Shown: piece after piece, positions 8,112 through 14,263 of the stretch
Numbering within the stretch: position 1 is the first letter of the stretch
Layout: every line of letters begins with the position of its first letter
Source of the DNA: UBA6107 sp964459385
Lineage (GTDB): Bacteria > Chloroflexota > Anaerolineae > Anaerolineales > Anaerolineaceae
Direction of reading: 5' to 3'
Assembly: GCA_964459385.1 (NCBI GenBank)
Contig: CAYWLG010000001.1
Location: 372,001 to 436,000, forward strand
DNA: 64,000 nucleotides
Position numbers and translations under genes: made by a program
The notes under the pieces: generated by a model
Told to the model about the DNA's origin: nothing
What the model saw: only the letters and a program-made list of their open reading frames with translations
The model's database searches: none

Positions 8112-9017
8112 CTATTGAATATCTGAATCGGTGACGCTGAAATCTGGCCCAAAGAATTTGGTGTTCAAGGCATCCAGCGTGCCGTCAGCCTTCATGGCGT
8201 CGAGGGCTGCATTCACCTGAGCTACCAGAGCACTGCCTTTGGGGAAGATGAAACCAAGTTCATCGCTCTGAATGGGATCGCCGGCGAATTCGATCTTGTC
8301 GGCATTTTGGCTGATGTAGCCCTGGCCAACGATCTCGTCAATGATGACGGCGTCAATATCGCCAGAGATCAAGGCCTGGATCGCAAACGGGAACTGTTCA
8401 AAAGCCTGAATGCGATCAGCGGGCAGGAAGTTGGTGGCGGTCTCATAGTTGGTGGTGCTCACCTGGGTGCCCAGCTTCAAAGTGGGGTCATCCACGATGG
8501 ACTGAATGGAGGTGATGCGGGTCTCGCCTTTGCGGACGAGCAGCTTCTGGTTGATGGCCAGGTATCCTTCAGAGAAATCGACAGAATTTTTGCGATCTTC
8601 GGTGATGGTCACGCCGTCGGCGCCGACGTCAAATTGGCCATCTGAAACCTGCTGGATCATGCCATCCCAGGCGGTCTCGACGTAGACCGGGGTGCAGTTG
8701 AGGCGGGCGCAGATCTCATCCCAGGCTTCATAATCCCAGCCACCCGGCTCGCCGGTGCTGACGAGAATATAGTTGAAGGGCAGGTAGGCGTTTTCAACCG
8801 CAATGGTAACCTTCTGGCAGTTCAGGTCGGCAACCATCTTGGCCGGGTCGCCCAAACAACCTTCGGGTTGGGCAGTGGCTTCTGACATGGCAGCTTCGGT
8901 GGGGGCTGCTTCTGTCATGGCCTCGGTGGCGGCAGCGGTGGGTGCGGCACCGCAGGCAGCCAGCACGAGTGCACTGACCAAAACAATAAATACGATGAGT
9001 GATGTTGACTTCTTCAT
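8112..9017 (-). CDS. Amino-acid ABC transporter substrate-binding lipoprotein
   Basis: The 301-residue protein has a lipoprotein signal peptide (LVLAACG), a short Ala/Thr/Glu-rich linker, and a periplasmic-binding-protein type II fold. The segment DGVTITEDRKNSVDFS carries the arginine that in this family binds the substrate carboxylate. It should capture an amino acid outside the membrane and deliver it to the permease and ATPase encoded just downstream. It is the first gene of the operon and lies behind a 220-nt leader with an attenuator-like terminator. Confidence 0.9.
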   Translation of the reverse strand: MKKSTSLIVFIVLVSALVLAACGAAPTAAATEAMTEAAPTEAAMSEATAQPEGCLGDPAKMVADLNCQKVTIAVENAYLPFNYILVSTGEPGGWDYEAWDEICARLNCTPVYVETAWDGMIQQVSDGQFDVGADGVTITEDRKNSVDFSEGYLAINQKLLVRKGETRITSIQSIVDDPTLKLGTQVSTTNYETATNFLPADRIQAFEQFPFAIQALISGDIDAVIIDEIVGQGYISQNADKIEFAGDPIQSDELGFIFPKGSALVAQVNAALDAMKADGTLDALNTKFFGPDFSVTDSDIQ

Positions 9018-9094
9018 TTCTTTTTCCTCTTTCTAAATTGATGTTCTGTTTACAGCTTTGTTGCTTCCTCTACTTGGGTAAAACCAGCACAAAC

Positions 9095-9117
9095 AAAAAA
9101 CCCTCCTTGAAGGAGGG
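9095..9117 (-). terminator. Intrinsic terminator inside the transporter leader (attenuator)
   Basis: On the minus strand CCCTCC TTCAA GGAGGG is followed directly by six T residues. It is 78 nt before the start of the substrate-binding gene, so it must be read through for the operon to be expressed. A further pairing of AAAACCAG with CTGGTTTT (9080-9087 and 9119-9126) encloses it. Confidence 0.8.
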
Positions 9118-9143
9118 TCTGGTTTTTATAAAACACTTTGCTT

Positions 9144-9224
9144 TTTGGCCTATTTTCGCTTAAGCAAAACCGAACCACCTTCAAGGGGGAGGTAGTTTGT
9201 CTTTCGATGATGCTTAGGGCCAAA
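9144..9224 (-). promoter_or_regulatory. Structured leader RNA, candidate riboswitch or attenuator
   Basis: In the minus-strand transcript, TTTGGCC (9224-9218) pairs with GGCCAAA (9150-9144), enclosing CTAAGC/GCTTAAG and an inner arm ACCTCC/GGTGGT. The segment CCTTGAAGG (9186-9178) is complementary to CCTTCAAGG (9113-9105) within the terminator, so it can act as an antiterminator. The layout of aptamer-like domain, antiterminator and terminator is seen in the sequence. I do not recognise a known riboswitch class, and the ligand is unknown. Confidence 0.5.
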
Positions 9225-9236
9225 TAAGGATAACAT
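9150..9236 (-). CDS. Possible 28-residue leader peptide rich in Lys/His/Arg
   Basis: An ATG located at or next to the predicted transcription start opens a 28-codon frame that ends at TAG before the attenuator. It encodes five consecutive basic residues, KHHRK (codons 8-12), and ends LLKRK. In amino-acid-responsive operons such runs serve as control codons for ribosome-mediated attenuation. Here it would imply a basic amino acid as signal. There is no ribosome binding site, so translation would have to be leaderless. This is an alternative to the riboswitch reading of the same leader. Confidence 0.35.
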   Translation of the reverse strand: MLSLFGPKHHRKTNYLPLEGGSVLLKRK

Positions 9237-9243
9237 AGGGTTG

Positions 9244-9272
9244 TTTATAGCAAATTCAGTGTTCAATGTCAA
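9244..9272 (-). promoter_or_regulatory. Near-consensus promoter of the amino-acid transporter operon
   Basis: A perfect TTGACA (9272-9267) and TATAAA (9249-9244) are separated by 17 nt. Transcription should begin near 9237, giving a leader of about 220 nt before the substrate-binding gene. Confidence 0.85.
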
Positions 9273-9384
9273 TAGGTTTTAATCATCTGATGATATTTTA
9301 AGGTTCTTAATTTAATTTTCCAATTCTTTTTAATGTTGTAAATTAGGCATAAATATTGCAATGAACTTGTTGTCGGTTTTTATT

Positions 9385-9420
9385 TCAAACATGCCGATAA
9401 ATGTCGTTTATGGCTTGAAA
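9385..9420. repeat. Imperfect palindrome in the AT-rich divergent region
   Basis: GCCGATAAA and TTTATGGC face each other across TGTCG, with TTTCAAAC and GCTTGAAA further out. It lies about 160 bp upstream of the small exported-protein gene and may be an operator. The rest of 9275-9581 is AT-rich with no credible gene. Confidence 0.35.
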
Positions 9421-9581
9421 AACGTACAAAAGTAAGAAAAATGTACGAAAAAAGATTAGAATAAGTTAAGAAAATTGCAAATTCAGTAATAATTAATTTG
9501 TTTTTTACGGACGAAAAAATTAAATTCGGTACAATGTCAACAGTCAAGTAATCATAAAAATTTAAGAAAGGAAATTGTACT

Positions 9582-9956
9582 ATGCCAAAGAAAGCCAGTT
9601 TAGTTGTCGTTATCGTGCTTGCTCTCATTCTTTCTGTGACCACCTACGCCTTCGCCGCTGCGAATGTTGTGCCAGATAGCCATGCAGGAGATGGGCAAGG
9701 AACTGTTTCGGGTTACACTGTCAGTGCTATTAACTATACGCTCGATAGCACTAACCCGTCGAACATTTCTCAGTTGAGTTTCACGATCAAACCCACTGAC
9801 GCTACTGCAAATCCGCCTGCCACTGTCCGAGTCAAGCTCGGTTCATCCTGGCTCGCCAGCGGTGCTTGCACGGTCTCTACCACCACCGTTACCTGTACCG
9901 GATTGACTGTAGCCGTGACCGGTGTGACATCCCTGCAGGTTGTCGCTGCTCAATAA
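9582..9956 (+). CDS. Small exported protein with SipW-type signal junction
   Basis: The 124-residue precursor has a Lys-rich start, one hydrophobic segment, and the junction YAFAAANVVPDS. The mature part of about 100 residues is rich in Thr, Ser and Val with alternating hydrophobics, which suggests an all-beta secreted or fibre-like protein. It has two cysteines (ACTVS and VTCTG) that could pair. AAGGAAA upstream of the ATG supports the start. I do not recognise a named family. The gene directly precedes a signal peptidase fusion, and the gene after that has an almost identical signal junction, so this is a likely peptidase substrate (inference). Confidence 0.75.
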   Translation: MPKKASLVVVIVLALILSVTTYAFAAANVVPDSHAGDGQGTVSGYTVSAINYTLDSTNPSNISQLSFTIKPTDATANPPATVRVKLGSSWLASGACTVSTTTVTCTGLTVAVTGVTSLQVVAAQ

Positions 9957-9968
9957 TTTGTTCAGAGT

Positions 9969-10009
9969 AAAAGGGCGCGATTCTATCAAGGGGTCGCGCC
10001 CCTTTTATT
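9969..10009 (+). terminator. Hairpin terminator between exported protein and peptidase genes
   Basis: AAAAGGGCGCGA pairs with TCGCGCCCCTTTT (one bulged C) and is followed by ATT. It probably ends much of the transcription from the 9582 gene, leaving the peptidase gene at a lower level by read-through. Confidence 0.65.
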
Positions 10010-10020
10010 GCGACCATTTG

Positions 10021-12348
10021 ATGAAAAGGCTGCTGAACACCAAAACGCTGATCGCCGCGGCGGGATTCCTGATCGTACTGCTGTTGTGGATCATTTTCGC
10101 TCCCGTCCAGATCGGCGGGAATGCTTTTTATGTGATCGTCAACGGCAACAGTATGGAGCCCGGTTTTTACAAAGGCGATCTGGTGGTGCTGCGCACTGAA
10201 ACAGATTATCAAGTAGGGGATATCGTCGCTTATAAGTACCCGCAGCTCGGCAATGTTTTTCATCGAATTGTTGAAATAAAGGGAAATGCCTATTTTCTGA
10301 AGGGTGATCACAACAGTTGGATTGATTCGTATCAACCTTCAAAAAATGAGATAATTGCTAAATATTGGTTCGTCATTCGCAAAGCAGGTACACTGATCGC
10401 TACTTTTAAATCGCCTTGGGTGCTTGCCCTTTTGGCTGGAATTATTTTTTTGATTATGGGGTGGACTATGGTAAATTCTTCTCGTAACGGGCTGCCTTCG
10501 GGCAAAAAAGAACGAAAAAAACTCACGTCTTCGATTGGGTTTAAGATCGCTGGTTGGCGGGACGGCTATTACTGGTTGATGTATGCCCTTGGTTTGATCG
10601 CTCTGGTGTTGGGTGTAGTGGCTTTTACAAGGCCCACCACCAAAACTGCTGCGGAAAATATCGAATATCAGCAGCTTGGCATTTATACCTATTCAGGGCG
10701 CGCTGATCAGGCAGTTTATGATACACAAGGCTTTACCACAGGTGACCCGGTTTTCATGCAACTAAGTTGCAAGGTTAATTTCACTTTTCAATATCTGTTA
10801 ACCACCCCGAGCGATTTTATGGGTACGGGAACCTATCACCTTAAAGCCGTGTTACAAGGGAGCAATGGCTGGCGTCGCACATTTGAGTTAACCCCTGAAA
10901 ACGAGTTTAGTGGGAATAGTTTTGACTCAAAAGCCACACTGGATATCTGTGCCTTGCGTGACCTGATTACTGGCACCGAAAACATCACTGAAGTGGAACA
11001 TCTACAGTACACTGTAGCCATTTCCCCTGATGTCAAAGTAAAAGGCGAGTTTTCAGACCTGCCGCTTGATTCAACCTTTTCGCCCACTCTGACCTTCAAT
11101 ATCGATTCTCAGCAATTTTATGTTCCCGTTGACGCTCTTGAACAAGGGGATCCTTATCAGCCTTCCAACACAGGGTTTGTCGAGAAAAAATATATTACCG
11201 CCAATAGCATCCCCATTTTTTCGTTCCCCTTGCCTGTAGCCGCAGCCAGAACGACGAGCCTTGTCCTTTTGATCGCTGCCTTACTGGGGCTGGCAGTGCC
11301 GATGTTCATTTATTCACGTTCCGGTAAAGAGGATGAGAAGCTAAAGGCGAAAATGTTGGTTGGGCCAATGCTGGTCGAAACCCTGTCCAGCCCCGTCAGC
11401 GGTCTGGAACGAGTAGTTGATCTCGTCTCTTTTGAAGATGTCGTGCAACTGGCCGAACGTATGGGTACTACGGTGTTTTTTCACCAACAGCCGCTTTACA
11501 CCGATTACATGGTAAAGGACAGTAACATAGTGTATCGTTATCGGCAACCGGCCATGCTCATAGGTGGAGAGGCGGATGCGGAGTTCGTTACTGAAGTACG
11601 CCAGGCGATCAGAAATCACGAGTTTGCCCTTTTCTTCCAACCAATCCAATCCATTGAAAATGGCCGGGTCAGCCAGGTGGAGGCACTCCTGCGCTGGAAT
11701 CATCCCAAAAAGGGCATGATCATGGCAGGAGAATTCTTGCCTCAGGCTGAACAGAGTGTAGCGATCAAATTGATCGATGAATGGGTGATTGAAAATGCCT
11801 GCACCCAATTAAAAAAGTGGCATGATGCTGGTCTGGATCAGGTGCTTTTGTCAATTAACATTTCTTCGCAGCAATTGAAAGATGAATCTCTGGCTGGAAA
11901 TATTGAAGATGCTCTATTGGAGAACCAGATCGAGGCACATGCATTTGGCATTGAGCTTTCTTTGGATCAATTGACATTTGATGCGGTTGTTTTGAACAAT
12001 CTTAAAATCTTAAAGAAATTAGGCGTTACCATTACTGTAAAGAGCGCAAACAGCAGTTCTTTGGAAAAACTGCACACACTAGAGACTGTTGACCAATTAA
12101 AATTGGGACGCCCCATTCTGGGTGAAGCGCTTGCCAATGAACAGGCTGGCAGAATGGCGCAAAAGATCATTGATGATGCTCATAAAAAACACGTAGATGT
12201 GATCGCAGCCGGGGTGGAAACCGATGAACAAATGGGCTTTTTGCGCCTCAATGCCTGCGACGAAGTGCAGGGCTATTTAGTCAGCCACCCGCTTTCTGAA
12301 AAAGATATCGATACCTGGCTCAAGAATGTCAAGAAGAATCGGGCGTAA
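10021..12348 (+). CDS. ER/archaeal-type signal peptidase fused to DUF5305-like and degenerate EAL domains
   Basis: This 775-residue membrane protein starts with an anchor (about 10-30) and an S26 signal peptidase domain. GNSMEPGFYKGD holds the catalytic Ser 44, and FHRIVEI places His 81 where bacterial enzymes have lysine, as in SipW and archaeal peptidases. Further membrane segments lie near 133-150 and 183-203. The beta-rich region at about 205-400 resembles DUF5305 (recalled pattern). After a fourth segment (410-430) comes a cytosolic EAL domain (about 525-770). It keeps EALLRW (Glu 554), SINIS and AAGVE but has KSANSSS in place of the DDFG metal motif, so it is probably inactive as a phosphodiesterase. 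I chose the ATG at 10021; an earlier in-frame start at 9940 overlaps the previous gene. Confidence 0.8.
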   Translation: MKRLLNTKTLIAAAGFLIVLLLWIIFAPVQIGGNAFYVIVNGNSMEPGFYKGDLVVLRTETDYQVGDIVAYKYPQLGNVFHRIVEIKGNAYFLKGDHNSWIDSYQPSKNEIIAKYWFVIRKAGTLIATFKSPWVLALLAGIIFLIMGWTMVNSSRNGLPSGKKERKKLTSSIGFKIAGWRDGYYWLMYALGLIALVLGVVAFTRPTTKTAAENIEYQQLGIYTYSGRADQAVYDTQGFTTGDPVFMQLSCKVNFTFQYLLTTPSDFMGTGTYHLKAVLQGSNGWRRTFELTPENEFSGNSFDSKATLDICALRDLITGTENITEVEHLQYTVAISPDVKVKGEFSDLPLDSTFSPTLTFNIDSQQFYVPVDALEQGDPYQPSNTGFVEKKYITANSIPIFSFPLPVAAARTTSLVLLIAALLGLAVPMFIYSRSGKEDEKLKAKMLVGPMLVETLSSPVSGLERVVDLVSFEDVVQLAERMGTTVFFHQQPLYTDYMVKDSNIVYRYRQPAMLIGGEADAEFVTEVRQAIRNHEFALFFQPIQSIENGRVSQVEALLRWNHPKKGMIMAGEFLPQAEQSVAIKLIDEWVIENACTQLKKWHDAGLDQVLLSINISSQQLKDESLAGNIEDALLENQIEAHAFGIELSLDQLTFDAVVLNNLKILKKLGVTITVKSANSSSLEKLHTLETVDQLKLGRPILGEALANEQAGRMAQKIIDDAHKKHVDVIAAGVETDEQMGFLRLNACDEVQGYLVSHPLSEKDIDTWLKNVKKNRA

Positions 12349-12349
12349 A

Positions 12350-12736
12350 ATGCGTTTTCGAGCTACATTTCGTTTCATGCTGCTTGGCTTGCTCTTATTA
12401 ATCTTGCTGGCGGCTGGATCGGCTTTTGCAGCCGCCAATACCGTTCCGCGTTCTTACTTGGGAACCTTTACAACATCGGTAACCCTCGATGATCTGGCGC
12501 CAAGTGAGTGCAAAACGATCAATTTTTCAAATAGTAATAACCAGTTAATCTTGGGCACTGATAGTGGTGAGACCTTGACCGGCGGTTCTGGCAAGGACTG
12601 CATCGTTGCCGGCGATGGGGTGGATTTGCTTTTTGGTTTGGACGGGAACGATGTATTAATAGGCGGCCCTGGCTTTGATATTTGCTTTGGTGGAGCCGGT
12701 AATAATTCGTATTATGAGTGTGAAATTACCTTTTGA
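12350..12736 (+). CDS. Small exported protein with RTX-type calcium-binding repeats
   Basis: The 128-residue precursor has a basic start, a hydrophobic segment and the junction SAFAAANTVPRS, closely matching AFAAANVVPDS of the 9582 protein. The C-terminal half has hemolysin-type nonapeptide repeats (GGSGKDCIVAGDGVDLL, GLDGNDVLIGGPGFD), which normally fold as a calcium-loaded beta-roll. Four cysteines are present, unusual for RTX repeats. The ATG lies one base after the peptidase-EAL stop, so translation is coupled; an in-frame ATG at 12326 is an alternative. It is predicted to be extracellular. Confidence 0.78.
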   Translation: MRFRATFRFMLLGLLLLILLAAGSAFAAANTVPRSYLGTFTTSVTLDDLAPSECKTINFSNSNNQLILGTDSGETLTGGSGKDCIVAGDGVDLLFGLDGNDVLIGGPGFDICFGGAGNNSYYECEITF

Positions 12737-12761
12737 CGCAAACCCATTATATTGATCGCTC

Positions 12762-12793
12762 TGGCTCGGTTTTGAAATCGGGCCAATTTTTTT
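12762..12793 (+). terminator. Intrinsic terminator of the secretion locus
   Basis: TGGCTCG pairs with CGGGCCA across a 10-nt loop and is followed by a run of seven T. It closes the 9582-12736 gene group. The remaining 12794-13029 has no evident gene. Confidence 0.75.
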
Positions 12794-13029
12794 GCGTTTA
12801 ACAAAAGCATACTCGACATCCTTTGTTTATTAACGATGAATATTATTAACCGTTTAAATATCCTGCACAGGAAGGTAACTTACAAGCCAGGCTATATTAT
12901 TCTGACTAAACGGAAATTTTCTGGGGGTGAAATCACTCATAAATATACACGGCTGAGATGTAAAATAGAGTATCATCAAGGGTCTTAGATTCTGTAGCGT
13001 ATAGATAAACGACAACAAAGAGGCATCTT

Positions 13030-13689
13030 ATGTTACTCAAAGAACTGCGTGAACAAGTGATCGAAACCTGTTTAAAAATGTTGGCAGATGGCGTTGCTTT
13101 TGGCACCCAGGGGAACGTCAGCACGTTTGACCGCGAAAGGGGGCTGGTTGTTATTTCCCCATCGGCACTGGCGTACCAGACCATGAAACCGGAGGATGTC
13201 TGTGTGGTTGATCTGGAAGGCAAGCCCGTAGAGAGCAAATGGAAACCCACCAGCGAATTGCCCTTGCACCTTGTGTTTTATAACAAACGCAGCGATGTCG
13301 GCGCCGTGGTGCATACCCACGCCCTTTATTGCACCACCTTCAGCGTTATCAATGAGCCGGTACCGATGATCTTGAATGAAGCCGCCATGAATTTGACCGG
13401 CCCGATCCCTATTGCACCTTACGAAAGACCGGGCAGCAAAGAACTGGCTGAGGTCAGCCTCAAGGCGATGGGGCCGAACGGCATCGCCGTGATCATGGCC
13501 CATCATGGGTTGGTCACTGTGGGGGCGAACCTGGCCGCTGCCTATGAATCCACGCTGGCGGCTGAAATGACCGCGCATACCGTCATCCTGGCCCGCTCGA
13601 TGGGCAAAGAAGTGATCGAAATGGACGCAGCAGAGTGTGCCCACTTGCGCGAGGTCTATCTGGCCACTTATAAAGCCAAAGCGGCTTAA
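13030..13689 (+). CDS. Class II aldolase/adducin family protein
   Basis: The 219-residue protein fits the class II sugar-phosphate aldolase fold. Zinc ligands are visible in VVHTHALYC and in MAHHGLVTVG, and GTQGNVS forms the phosphate-binding loop. Family members cleave L-fuculose-, L-ribulose- or rhamnulose-1-phosphate, or dehydrate methylthioribulose phosphate; the substrate cannot be chosen from sequence. AAAGAGG before the ATG is an acceptable ribosome binding site. No sugar-catabolic partner genes are adjacent. Confidence 0.85.
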   Translation: MLLKELREQVIETCLKMLADGVAFGTQGNVSTFDRERGLVVISPSALAYQTMKPEDVCVVDLEGKPVESKWKPTSELPLHLVFYNKRSDVGAVVHTHALYCTTFSVINEPVPMILNEAAMNLTGPIPIAPYERPGSKELAEVSLKAMGPNGIAVIMAHHGLVTVGANLAAAYESTLAAEMTAHTVILARSMGKEVIEMDAAECAHLREVYLATYKAKAA

Positions 13690-13755
13690 GCAGCAGTCAA
13701 TTCTGTATTCTATTTGGCTGTGACAGTCAGATTTATCTGAGGCGTTTTTTCTACC

Positions 13756-13784
13756 TTGACATCCGCGGACGTGTCAGGTAAAAT
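13756..13784 (+). promoter_or_regulatory. Promoter of the tRNA-Ala pair
   Basis: TTGACA and TAAAAT are separated by exactly 17 nt, and the predicted start lies about 12 nt before the first tRNA. With no terminator seen before the T-box, it may also drive leuS. Confidence 0.8.
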
Positions 13785-13802
13785 CTTGACACCTTTGAAA
13801 AC

Positions 13803-13875
13803 GGGCCTGTAGCGCAGTTGGGAGCGCGCTTCAATCGCACTGAAGAGGCCGGGGGTTCGAATCCCCCCAGGTCCA
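13803..13875 (+). tRNA. tRNA-Ala (anticodon CGC)
   Basis: A complete cloverleaf can be drawn: acceptor GGGCCTG/CAGGTCC, D arm GCGC/GCGC, anticodon stem CTTCA/TGAAG with loop ATCGCAC, and T arm GGGGG/CCCCC with TTCGAAT. Anticodon CGC reads GCG. The CCA end is not encoded. Confidence 0.93.
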
Positions 13876-13914
13876 CTCGATTGGCAGGCCGAAAGGTACA
13901 AAGGTAAAGAATCT

Positions 13915-13987
13915 GGGCCCATAGCGCAGTTGGGAGCGCGCCTCAATGGCATTGAGGAGGCCGGGGGTTCGACTCCCCCTGGGTCCA
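13915..13987 (+). tRNA. tRNA-Ala (anticodon GGC)
   Basis: The cloverleaf has acceptor GGGCCCA/TGGGTCC, D arm GCGC/GCGC, anticodon stem CCTCA/TGAGG with loop ATGGCAT, and T arm GGGGG/CCCCC. Anticodon GGC reads GCC. It lies 39 nt after tRNA-Ala(CGC) and is closely similar to it, suggesting duplication. CCA is not encoded. Confidence 0.93.
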
Positions 13988-13994
13988 CTAAGGC

Positions 13995-14239
13995 AAAATC
14001 AGGAGTAGTAGATCATCCACCAGCGAGCCGGGAGAGTGAGGTGGAAGCCCGACACAGCACCCGTGGAGTGCACGATCGAACTCGCCTGAGGTCCACTTGT
14101 TGGATAGCTTTTCCGGCGAAACCCAGTAACCGGCGACGGTACGCTCGTTATCGCGGCCAGAGCGGTCTTGTGAGTTTCACAGACAAGCAGGGTGGTACCA
14201 CGGAGAATTCCTTCGTCCCTGATCGGATGGAGGTTTTTT
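13995..14239 (+). promoter_or_regulatory. T-box leader of leuS (leucine)
   Basis: The T-box core AGGGTGGTACCACGG (14189-14203) forms an antiterminator with TTCGTCCCT. The mutually exclusive terminator pairs CCTTCGTCC (14210-14218) with GGATGGAGG (14225-14233) before six T. Stem I has an AGTA-type turn near 13999 and GAACTCGCC with CTC at 14081-14083, which fits a leucine specifier codon. Uncharged tRNA-Leu should stabilise the antiterminator and switch on leuS. The specifier position is inferred by comparison with known T-boxes. Confidence 0.88.
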
Positions 14240-14263
14240 ATTTAACTTTCACATGGAGTGAAA

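Noticed and set aside
9380..9643. Minus-strand frame of 87 codons
   Set aside because: It lies in AT-rich intergenic sequence, overlaps the start of the exported-protein gene, and is composed of random hydrophobic and Lys/Phe residues.
9582..12736. Classical SipW-TasA biofilm operon
   Set aside because: The peptidase type fits, but neither small protein shows TasA/camelysin sequence, and the peptidase is fused to DUF5305-like and EAL domains.
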